NCBI GenBank assembly: GCA_946404495.1
Contig: CAMJDT010000006.1
Location: 1-56,099 of the forward strand
Direction of reading: 5' to 3'
From: an uncultured Bacteroidales bacterium
Lineage (GTDB): Bacteria; Bacteroidota; Bacteroidia; Bacteroidales; Paludibacteraceae
Length of the DNA stretch: 56,099 nucleotides
This document shows, piece by piece, positions 36,772-44,320 of the stretch. The notes beneath the pieces are model-generated. The model had not been told where the DNA came from, did not search any database, and saw only the letters and a program-made list of their open reading frames with translations. Position 1 is the stretch's first letter; every line of letters begins with the position of its first letter. The position numbers and the translations under genes were made by a program.

Positions 36772-38100
36772 TTAAAAAGTTAGTTCTTTTACTGCTTCTA
36801 TCAATTCATCTTCCGTATGATTAATCTGACTTACAAAATCCGACCAATTATCTACCTGTGGGATATGAACAGGGAATAACGTTATTTTACCTCCATATCC
36901 TAATAGTTCGGATTGCGGAGAATGACATTCATTCTGACTTGGGTATATAAAACCACCATCTTGAGATTTTAGTACATGCATATAAGAAATAACTTGATGC
37001 ACATCATCTCTATCAATATCAGAAACATGAGATTTATATTCCATGCGTTTGTACTTCGCATCCAAAACTACTTTGGTATGAGGGTGATAAAAATCAGGAT
37101 ATCTCCGTCCGCTATTATCCGTAAAAAGCCATATACCACCAGAACTAACTTTATTTCTTGGATGAATGAATCCTACTCCGTCTAATATAGTATTAAGGTA
37201 CTCCTCCCAAAGCCACGCTCCATCAAAGAGCAGCCCATATATCTGATTAGACTCCGTCCCCATTGATACTTCATCATGCATAAGTATCTGTAAACATATT
37301 TTTTGCAATGGTCGATATTCCGAGTAGTAAGGATGTATCTTAGGACGTAGATTTTCGTTGATTATCTTCACCCGCTCTCTACGGCTATATGACGGCGTCG
37401 AGTTCTCAATATGTGCAACAAACGCACGTATGTCACTATCGTGTTCCAATATTGCCATACCCATAGGATGGTTTCGTATATATTCTATTGTGTGTCGAAT
37501 AAGTTGTGTGAGCGGATTATCCATTGATTTTAACCGCTCTCTATATGCAATATTACCCTGAAATGGGACGTTTCTTTGTATATGGTGATTTATTTCAATA
37601 ATGCCCCTTGCTTCCGAATTATTGTAATGATACGTCCGATATTCTTTGTAGATGCCCTGCCGCATTGCATTTGATAAATAATATGGGAATAACAACATCA
37701 ACATATCCAACATTTGATCAGGAGACTGAGAAAAAGGCAAATCAAACACATTTATACTATGCACACGACACAGCATATAGTACAAAAAGAAATCGTCATT
37801 ATCAGTTCCAAAACGAGATGATATACGCAATTGCGTTTCTCCCTTTCCAACAAACCCCATAATATTGCCAGAATGAAGAATCGCATTATTATCAACCAGC
37901 TGGAGAGAGCCAATAGTCTGTTGCCCTAATTCATCGCCATATTCGTTCATAGAATATGGAAAGACCAAAAGATTCTCCTCCTTGACAAGTTGGTTTATAC
38001 TCTTATTAAGGAAACCTGATAAATTGGCTACATCTTCAGGATTATCCACAACAACCCCATTGACACAATTATCTTTAATATGAATAAGACGTTTACTCAT
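36772..38100 (-). CDS. mcrC: McrC, nuclease subunit of McrBC-type Type IV restriction
   Basis: Partners the McrB motor and cleaves modified DNA. Family segments LLFDGAWLWEEYLNTIL and the PD-(D/E)xK site RRYPDFYHPHTKVVLDAKYK are present (PDF, then D-A-K eleven residues later). A late QVISYMHVLKS helix completes the nuclease core. The frame is open to 38124, but the ATG at 38098-38100 (MSKRLIHIKD) overlaps mcrB by 8 nt, a more usual arrangement, giving about 442 aa. AT-rich composition differs sharply from the housekeeping genes. Confidence 0.92.
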   Translation of the reverse strand: MSKRLIHIKDNCVNGVVVDNPEDVANLSGFLNKSINQLVKEENLLVFPYSMNEYGDELGQQTIGSLQLVDNNAILHSGNIMGFVGKGETQLRISSRFGTDNDDFFLYYMLCRVHSINVFDLPFSQSPDQMLDMLMLLFPYYLSNAMRQGIYKEYRTYHYNNSEARGIIEINHHIQRNVPFQGNIAYRERLKSMDNPLTQLIRHTIEYIRNHPMGMAILEHDSDIRAFVAHIENSTPSYSRRERVKIINENLRPKIHPYYSEYRPLQKICLQILMHDEVSMGTESNQIYGLLFDGAWLWEEYLNTILDGVGFIHPRNKVSSGGIWLFTDNSGRRYPDFYHPHTKVVLDAKYKRMEYKSHVSDIDRDDVHQVISYMHVLKSQDGGFIYPSQNECHSPQSELLGYGGKITLFPVHIPQVDNWSDFVSQINHTEDELIEAVKELTF

Positions 38101-40576
38101 TATCTGATTTACAATCGAATGCATTGCGCAATTTCAAGATCTTGTCATCTACATCCCTTTGACCACGCAAATACTCATATAATACTCCCTTGAGATGATA
38201 TTCCCACAAGTCCTCAAAACCCTGATTTTCTTTAAGTTTAAGAAAATAGGAAGCTCCTATTTGATATGCAGAACCCAAATGATAATCAGAATTCAAAATT
38301 GCTGAATTAAGGGAATCCATACGTTCAATTGCTTCTTGACGGATATCATCATTTAACACAAGGAGCATATCTTTCTGGGTGTCTTTAGGAGATATTTCTC
38401 GCCACGTAAACCTGCGACGAATAGCAAAATCCATAGACTCCACACTCCGATCAATGTCATTCATGGTTCCTAAGATATACACATTTTCAGGGACATAAAA
38501 ACCATTGTAGAAGATATCGTCCTCTGCAATCATATTCTGGTACTGCGTATTAACACGTCCCTCATTGCCTCTATAACCTGGATCTATTGAATAGAACAAC
38601 TCGCCTAATATCTTATTAATTTCCCCACGATTAATTTCATCAATAATCATTATATAAGGCAAATCCTTTTTATGATTATCACTTTCAACATAATCCTTTA
38701 AACCAAAATATTTCTTCATGTGCTCAACGATAGCTCGTCTATAATTGTCATGTCCCTTGCCAGGAACACCATTTTTACCATGATAAATATTTCTCAACTG
38801 ATCCTTACTAAAGAACTTCGATTTACCCTCAATCCATTGCCCTTTCTCATATTCATTATTTGGATATGTGCGGTTTGTTAGACCTGTTCCGTATTCATTT
38901 AATTCGATAAGGAATTTCCCTTTTTTACTAAGTAATTGAACTTCCACATAACCCTTATCATCAATTTCTGCTATTAAAGCGTCCCATGCCTCTTCAAAAT
39001 TATCGATTATTGTTTCTGTATCTTCAATAGCTCGCTTGCAGAATAACTTGAATATACCATCTTTTCGTTCAAAGCCTAATTGATTACCGTCCTCTGATTG
39101 AATAGGACGCAGTCCCTCTACAAAATCGGAGTAGTCATAACTTGGGTGAAATTGTACAAACTCCACATGTCGCTTATACATTTCCTTTTCTGCATTATTT
39201 AACTCATTATTATCTGATTTGCCAAATAACATTAAACGAGCTACTTGCTTAGCCAAATAGGTTTTTCCGGTACCTGGAGCTCCTGTTAGAATAAGATTAT
39301 GGCTATGCTCCAACTGTTTCATGACTTCCATTTTCATACCAAGTCCTTTATTTAATTGATTAATTAGTCGTTTTCCTTCCGTTTCTGATACTTCACGTAT
39401 TGTATCATAAACTGTTCCACCAGTGTATTCATCAGAACTCATCCATACACCATTAGGATTGTAATATTTCCAGGAGTCTACATCAATCCGCTGTCCCCAC
39501 CATTGAGCCTCTCCGTCCAATAAGTCTTCATAGAAAACTTCTGCATCAGTAAACGTAATCAACTCTTTACACTTACCTGATATATATTGGCCATTACTTT
39601 TCTTTTTGATAATTTCTTCGGCAGATAGTTCCAAAGTTGATTCTTTGCGAGGGCTTACTGCAATGCCTACAGCATATACTTTATCACTCTTCAGAAATAT
39701 ATAATCTCCCTCTCTTACTTGAATGGCACTTTTCCAATTCATTGTAACATTTGGTGTATGCTGATAACCATACTCATACTGCATAAAAGCGTAGTTATTA
39801 GCAATAGCTTGTAATCGCAAATCGAGTTTTTGCTTTTCTGTTGCACCTTCGAACTTATGGTTAAATACCCAGAACCTTGGTACTCGGTTGTACAATTGGC
39901 TACTATCATTGAATGAGAATAGAAAATCATCCAACATACTGAAATCTTCCGCCCCTGCTGCGTCTTTAGCTTCACCAAGAAGATCCATTATGTACAGATA
40001 ATCTCCCTTTTTACTTTTAGGTAAGCCAAGATAACTCAAAAATGGTTCTATTGCGCCATTTGCTATAGGACAGAGATTCGGATGAATATAATGAAGCCAA
40101 GGGGAATATATGCCGGTTGTACAGTTGGGTATTTTTTTGTCTAAAAATTTCTTAACACATTTCTTTATCACTTCGATAGTATCATTTTCTATAATCTCAC
40201 CTAAAAAAGACTTTACTACGGCTGCTTGCTTTGATGTTAACTCAATCTTTGATTTTCCTACAGCCGTATAGCCTAAATAGATACAACTATCAAGTAAACT
40301 TAACAAGTTACTTTTTGCTTTTGAATCTACAACAACAGATTCTATTGTAGATTTAATTGACTCCTTTTTGGCATTAACAGCGAAAGCGTGAACAAGCATA
40401 GTCGCACTATCTTCATCAAATCGATTACTATCTACAAGATAATAGATTAAGGCACGAGCAAAATCACAAAAGCGTCGTTGCTCCTTACGATACTCATACT
40501 GCTGGCTCTTTCTATAACTCTTATACTGAGCCGCAAGATAGTCCTTTTGTTCGGTAGTCAAATTCATAATAAACAT
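38093..40576 (-). CDS. mcrB: McrB-like AAA+ GTPase with EVE/PUA-like N-terminal region
   Basis: An 827-aa motor subunit. Residues about 432-439 are Walker A (GAPGTGKT), 643-647 Walker B (MIIDE), and GTMNDIDRS at about 703-711 is the McrB variant of the guanine-specifying MNTADRS loop, followed by IRRRF. The N-terminal 420 residues hold a helical part and, at about 230-370, an EVE/PUA-like section (RFWVFNHKFE, REGDYIFLKSDKVYAVGIAVSPRK), a fold that reads modified cytosines in other McrB proteins. Start MFIMNL or MNLTTEQ three codons later. It follows the exonuclease stop by 16 nt. Confidence 0.92.
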   Translation of the reverse strand: MFIMNLTTEQKDYLAAQYKSYRKSQQYEYRKEQRRFCDFARALIYYLVDSNRFDEDSATMLVHAFAVNAKKESIKSTIESVVVDSKAKSNLLSLLDSCIYLGYTAVGKSKIELTSKQAAVVKSFLGEIIENDTIEVIKKCVKKFLDKKIPNCTTGIYSPWLHYIHPNLCPIANGAIEPFLSYLGLPKSKKGDYLYIMDLLGEAKDAAGAEDFSMLDDFLFSFNDSSQLYNRVPRFWVFNHKFEGATEKQKLDLRLQAIANNYAFMQYEYGYQHTPNVTMNWKSAIQVREGDYIFLKSDKVYAVGIAVSPRKESTLELSAEEIIKKKSNGQYISGKCKELITFTDAEVFYEDLLDGEAQWWGQRIDVDSWKYYNPNGVWMSSDEYTGGTVYDTIREVSETEGKRLINQLNKGLGMKMEVMKQLEHSHNLILTGAPGTGKTYLAKQVARLMLFGKSDNNELNNAEKEMYKRHVEFVQFHPSYDYSDFVEGLRPIQSEDGNQLGFERKDGIFKLFCKRAIEDTETIIDNFEEAWDALIAEIDDKGYVEVQLLSKKGKFLIELNEYGTGLTNRTYPNNEYEKGQWIEGKSKFFSKDQLRNIYHGKNGVPGKGHDNYRRAIVEHMKKYFGLKDYVESDNHKKDLPYIMIIDEINRGEINKILGELFYSIDPGYRGNEGRVNTQYQNMIAEDDIFYNGFYVPENVYILGTMNDIDRSVESMDFAIRRRFTWREISPKDTQKDMLLVLNDDIRQEAIERMDSLNSAILNSDYHLGSAYQIGASYFLKLKENQGFEDLWEYHLKGVLYEYLRGQRDVDDKILKLRNAFDCKSDNE

Positions 40577-40592
40577 TACTATTAGTTATTAT

Positions 40593-41108
40593 TTACAATA
40601 TTTCTCTTGCTATCCACGCGCAGGCTTCGGCGTCGGCGAGAGCGTGGTGGTGGTTTGCTAAGTCGTAGCCACAATAACCGGCAATGATATCCAAGTTATG
40701 ATGTCCTTCCGGCCAGACTTTGCGGGACTTGAGTAATGTGCATTCAAACTCATAGTCCGGATAGGCAATGTCGTAGGCACGGAACACAGCCTTCAAGCAG
40801 CTTTCGTCAAATGCTTTATTGTGCGCCACAAAGGGCACTTCGCCATCCGCGATGAACGGGAAATAGGCCTTCACACATTTCATCGCCTGCTCCCACACTT
40901 CCGGGAACTCATCTGCATCCTTCGTATCCCTATAACCTAAGCCATGCACGCGCCTACAAAGCCATGAATAGTAATTCGGAGTTGGCTTGATCAGGGAGTA
41001 GAAACTATCCACTATCTCGCCGCCTTTTACAATGACAATACCCACTGAGCAAACACTGGAACGCTGTCCGTTTGCAGTCTCAAAATCTATTGCAACAAAG
41101 TCTCTCAT
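40593..41108 (-). CDS. DEDDh 3'-5' exonuclease
   Basis: A 171-aa exonuclease of the DnaQ/epsilon family. The four acidic sites and the histidine are visible: FVAIDFETANG (D8, E10), VAHNKAFDESCL, and HHHALADAEA. As a stand-alone domain it resembles family members used in repair or RNA turnover. Here it stands 16 nt before mcrB, same strand, and probably shares its promoter (41133-41166). That raises the possibility that it belongs to the restriction system, but its GC content is closer to the housekeeping genes. Confidence 0.9.
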   Translation of the reverse strand: MRDFVAIDFETANGQRSSVCSVGIVIVKGGEIVDSFYSLIKPTPNYYSWLCRRVHGLGYRDTKDADEFPEVWEQAMKCVKAYFPFIADGEVPFVAHNKAFDESCLKAVFRAYDIAYPDYEFECTLLKSRKVWPEGHHNLDIIAGYCGYDLANHHHALADAEACAWIAREIL

Positions 41109-41132
41109 ACACTATTTTTTTGTTTCACGCTG

Positions 41133-41166
41133 CAAAGATAATGCTTCAAAGTGCCAAATTACGGCA
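41133..41166 (-). promoter_or_regulatory. Promoter with inverted-repeat operator-like site (copy 2)
   Basis: Minus strand -7 element TATCTTTG at 41140-41133. The imperfect inverted repeat TGCCAAATTACGGCA occupies 41152-41166, over the -33 position, and is followed by AGAGGT as in copy 1 (35772-35786). It drives the exonuclease gene and probably mcrB, mcrC and the 280-aa gene behind it. Confidence 0.6.
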
Positions 41167-41203
41167 GAGGTGTAAAGAATTTTCCAGACAGTGTTTGGAA
41201 TAT

Positions 41204-42241
41204 TTAGTTTTTCAATATATGATTTAATTGCTCTTGTAGTTCGTCCTTATTGGGCAGATATAACTGATAGCGTGCAGCAAAGAGGTTATTATCAATACCT
41301 GCAAGGGCATATTCCATCAAGAGTTCGTCTTTCTTGGTGCCAAGGACAATACCAATAGGTGGGTTGTCATCCGGTTGACAAATCTCTGCCTTGAAATAGT
41401 TGATGTACAGATTCATCTGTCCGATATCTTGGTGCTTAATCTCATTACGTTTTAGATCAATGAGCACATAACACTTGAGGATAGTATGATAAAAGACGAG
41501 GTCAATCTTGAAGCGACGACTTCCAATAGGGATGATATACTGACGACCAATGAATGCAAAGCCTCGACCAAGTTCAAGCAGGAAAGTCTCCATATGCTTT
41601 TTTAAAGCCACCTCCAGTTCGGTCTCTTTATATCGTTTTTGTTTAGGAAGACCGGTAAACTCCAATACGTACGGATCGCGGATAACATCACCGGGTGTCA
41701 TTACTTGGTGTCCTTCGTTAGCCAAAGCGAGTACGCCTTCCTTGTCAGTACTGAGCGCAAGGCGTTGGAAAAGTGCACTTTTCATCTGACGTTTGAGATC
41801 ACGAACGCGCCAGCCTTCTTTAATGGTCTCGTTGAAATAGAATTGAAACTCCAGGGGGTCATCACACTTCAATAATTCAAAGTAATGACTCCACGTCAAT
41901 TTGTGAGACAATGTCTCACATTTTGGGAAAACTATGTATAGCTTTCGCATATACGTCAAATTAGAGCGACTGAAACCACGTCCTTTGAGATGCGTTAAAT
42001 CCTTTGAAAGATTTACTAATAACTTATCTCCATATTTTGCACGCGCCTCTCCGTTCTGTTCGAACTCAACAATGTACTCTCCGGTGTGCCAGTTTGCCAT
42101 AAGCAACGCGTTATTAATTGCATTGAAAGCTTGTTCTCGTGCTCCATCCCACACATCGGAGATTTGTGAGACAAGTCTCACATATTCGGGATCGGTGGTT
42201 GCCAATGCCATTTGCGGCTTTAATTTCTGTATGTTTGCCAT
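41204..42241 (-). CDS. DUF1016 (YhcG-type) PD-(D/E)xK nuclease
   Basis: A 345-aa protein with the N-terminal DUF1016 helical domain (about residues 25-160; NALLMANWHTGEYIVEFEQNG, KDLTHLKGRGFSRSNLTYMRKLY) and a C-terminal nuclease domain whose catalytic residues are D247 (FKIDLVFYH) and D262-x-K264 (VLIDLKRNE). Such proteins are common next to restriction-modification and antiphage genes. It lies 11 nt after the WYL regulator gene, forming a two-gene unit. Confidence 0.9.
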   Translation of the reverse strand: MANIQKLKPQMALATTDPEYVRLVSQISDVWDGAREQAFNAINNALLMANWHTGEYIVEFEQNGEARAKYGDKLLVNLSKDLTHLKGRGFSRSNLTYMRKLYIVFPKCETLSHKLTWSHYFELLKCDDPLEFQFYFNETIKEGWRVRDLKRQMKSALFQRLALSTDKEGVLALANEGHQVMTPGDVIRDPYVLEFTGLPKQKRYKETELEVALKKHMETFLLELGRGFAFIGRQYIIPIGSRRFKIDLVFYHTILKCYVLIDLKRNEIKHQDIGQMNLYINYFKAEICQPDDNPPIGIVLGTKKDELLMEYALAGIDNNLFAARYQLYLPNKDELQEQLNHILKN

Positions 42242-42252
42242 AATTAAACTTA

Positions 42253-43167
42253 TTATCCTTTGTAAATTTTGTGCATTTCTGCTATTTCTTCCTTGATCCG
42301 GGTGCGAAGAGTTTCGGGATAAACAACCTCCACATTTGCTCCGTGCGATAGTATCTCCTGACGCAATTCATAGGTAGGTACAACATAGTAAGAGAACATC
42401 GTATAATCCGGCTTTGTCTCCTCTTCTTTCTGCGACGGATGAATCGGCAACGAACGGAAATACGGCACCTGCGAAGCCTTTACCTTGAGTTGGATCAGTT
42501 CAGGCTTGCCATTCAGCCCTGTTACGCCGTACGTTTGTTGAAAATGTTGCGCCACATCAAATTCCTCGGGTATCTCATACTTCTGCTCTGTGCGCTCCAT
42601 AGCCTCGAATCGGTCCAATGCATACACGAGCAGTCGATGATCCGGATACTCAGACTCCGCCAACACATACCAACGCTGCTTAAAGATCTTCAGTCCGTAG
42701 GGCTTGATAGTAAAGGTCGATGGTTCCGGCTTGGCGAACCCGCGGTGTGTCACGCGCAGTACAACCTTATCGCGGATAGCTTCCAAGATAGTCGTTAGGA
42801 ACCGCTGGCCGGAAGGCACTTCTTCAAAACAAATATGCTGACGCAAGTGCTGGCCTTCGTTGATGAGGTTGTTGACCGCAAAGGTATTGATGAGCCATTT
42901 GCGCATCGTATCGCGAGCTATGTTCCCACGGCTTTCGATATAATATCCACCGGATTTATTATAGGCAATCGATATCTGGAAAAGTTCTTCTACTGCTATT
43001 CGCCAACGGTGAAAAGTACGCGGCGGGATAGACATCTCACCTTCGCTTAACAGCGAGCGACACCAACGACGGTCGATCTCTTCTCGCGAGATATGTCCTG
43101 CGGAATAGATAGTGTCTATGAGCCATACATACTTATTAAGCAGTAATGCGGAATTCTGTTTGGGCAT
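42253..43167 (-). CDS. WYL-domain transcriptional regulator
   Basis: A 304-aa regulator: N-terminal winged helix-turn-helix (about residues 10-75, GHISREEIDRRW, PPRTFHRWRIAVEELF) and a WYL domain at about 130-205 (VTHRGFAKPEPSTFTIKPYGLKIFKQRWYVLAESE, LLVYALDRF), then the C-terminal WCX extension. WYL proteins bind ligands or nucleic acid and often control defence islands (BrxR, CapW). With the DUF1016 nuclease behind it, it is the best candidate regulator for this region. Confidence 0.9.
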   Translation of the reverse strand: MPKQNSALLLNKYVWLIDTIYSAGHISREEIDRRWCRSLLSEGEMSIPPRTFHRWRIAVEELFQISIAYNKSGGYYIESRGNIARDTMRKWLINTFAVNNLINEGQHLRQHICFEEVPSGQRFLTTILEAIRDKVVLRVTHRGFAKPEPSTFTIKPYGLKIFKQRWYVLAESEYPDHRLLVYALDRFEAMERTEQKYEIPEEFDVAQHFQQTYGVTGLNGKPELIQLKVKASQVPYFRSLPIHPSQKEEETKPDYTMFSYYVVPTYELRQEILSHGANVEVVYPETLRTRIKEEIAEMHKIYKG

Positions 43168-43219
43168 AATATACTTGTCTTTAATATCTCACTCCGTTGC
43201 AACCATAGGTTTCCGCTTG

Positions 43220-43251
43220 CAAAGATACAACTTTTTTCTGACATATACAAG
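43220..43251 (-). promoter_or_regulatory. Promoter of the WYL-DUF1016 unit
   Basis: Minus strand: CTTG (43251-43248) in CTTGTATATGTC, 20-nt spacer, TATCTTTG (43227-43220). Directly preceded by the terminator hairpin at 43256-43315 of the upstream Bro-N gene. Confidence 0.7.
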
Positions 43252-43255
43252 AAAA

Positions 43256-43315
43256 TTCGCAGAAAAAATCGTTCGAGCCTTTGGCGAGATAAGAAATCTT
43301 TCGAAATCTGCGATT
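43256..43315 (-). terminator. Terminator of the Bro-N gene, fused to the next promoter
   Basis: Arms TCGCAGA (near 43309) and TCTGCGA (near 43256) enclose about 45 nt that contain a smaller fold, followed by AATTTTC. Copy of the composite terminator-promoter element seen at 209-275, 44229-44294 and 55854-55920, here with a longer loop. Confidence 0.55.
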
Positions 43316-43338
43316 ACTTCATGCTAACCAGCCTAAGA

Positions 43339-44208
43339 TCAGTCGTCTTTGCCTTCGTCAAACGGTAATTCTTGCGCGGAAGCATCTTCGATAGGACGAA
43401 GATAGTCGGAGGCTCGTTCAGACGAGATGACTGAATGCCCTAAGCGGCTTTCGATATCAGCGCGAGCACTACGGGCGACCTCACCGCCTTCTTTGGCTGT
43501 TTGCGCACTCTCAGCCATACCTTTCGGATTGCGTTGACGCGAAAGTTCAGTCGTCGCTACCTCCGCCAACGTATTGAGCGCGAGTTCGATATTGGTCATA
43601 TTATCGCGCAGATTCTCTTTGGTCAGTCCTTTATGATGCTTGTACTCGCCGGTAGTCATACCGCTCCAGGCTTTGGTCAGTACATTCGTCAGGATAGCAA
43701 AGTCCTTATGCTCTGTGACGCCTGCTCGTTGCCATTCATCGGTTAACTCTTTGCGCATCTCTATCGAACGCATTCGCTCGTTGATCCACTTATCCGAATA
43801 GCCCTGCCGACGATAGTCCTCTACGGCCATTTGGAACGTCAGTTCCGGATCAATCATCTGATCGATACGTTGCTCGCCTAACTGCGCCAACCATTGTTTC
43901 ACCGGTTCTGCTTTCTTGGACGGGATAGACTGAATGATGCGGAAAATTCCCTGTAAATCAGCAACATCCGTTAAGTATCTCTTTCCGTCAGAAGATGGCA
44001 ATTTCAGTTGGTGACAATTTGTCACCGACTCATTTCCTTCTTCCTTCAGTCGCTGTTTTAGTTTATTCCAGTACTTACGACCATCAGCACTCTCCGTTAA
44101 CACTTGTACTATATCTACCACTGAGAAATAGTACTTTTCCTGCTCCTCGTCCCAAACGATGCGGACTTTCTTTCCTTCAAACAGTTGTATTGCAAAATTG
44201 TCTTCCAT
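43339..44208 (-). CDS. Bro-N domain (DinD/antirepressor-like) protein
   Basis: A 289-aa protein. Residues about 8-110 look like a Bro-N domain (FEGKKVRIVWDEEQEKYYFSVVDIVQVLTES, KYWNKLKQRL, LTDVADLQGIFRIIQSIPSKKAEPVKQWLA). The C-terminal part (HKDFAILTNVLTKAWSGMTTGEYK, NMTNIELALNTLAEVATTELSR, ESRLGHSVISSERASDYL) matches the family of chromosomal Bro-N proteins annotated as DNA-damage-inducible D-like. Such proteins are often carried on mobile or defence regions. It has its own promoter and terminator, so is a single-gene unit. Confidence 0.8.
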   Translation of the reverse strand: MEDNFAIQLFEGKKVRIVWDEEQEKYYFSVVDIVQVLTESADGRKYWNKLKQRLKEEGNESVTNCHQLKLPSSDGKRYLTDVADLQGIFRIIQSIPSKKAEPVKQWLAQLGEQRIDQMIDPELTFQMAVEDYRRQGYSDKWINERMRSIEMRKELTDEWQRAGVTEHKDFAILTNVLTKAWSGMTTGEYKHHKGLTKENLRDNMTNIELALNTLAEVATTELSRQRNPKGMAESAQTAKEGGEVARSARADIESRLGHSVISSERASDYLRPIEDASAQELPFDEGKDD

Positions 44209-44228
44209 AGTACATTCCTTTTACGCTG

Positions 44229-44294
44229 CAAAGATACAACTTTTTTCCGACATATGCAAGAAAAATCGCAGAAATCGTTGCGAAATCTGCGATT
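44229..44294 (-). promoter_or_regulatory. Composite terminator-promoter before the Bro-N gene
   Basis: Minus strand: hairpin AATCGCAGA / TCTGCGATT (44294-44263), T run, then CTTGCATATGTC (from 44260), 20-nt spacer, and TATCTTTG (44236-44229). Over about 65 nt it is almost identical to the aspA element at 211-275, differing mainly in the loop. Confidence 0.75.
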
Positions 44295-44320
44295 CATTAT
44301 AAGTAGGATAACTTGTATCC

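Noticed and set aside
43339..44208. Prophage remnant marked by the Bro-N protein
   Set aside because: No other phage gene, integrase or attachment repeat nearby; the gene has its own chromosomal-type promoter and terminator.
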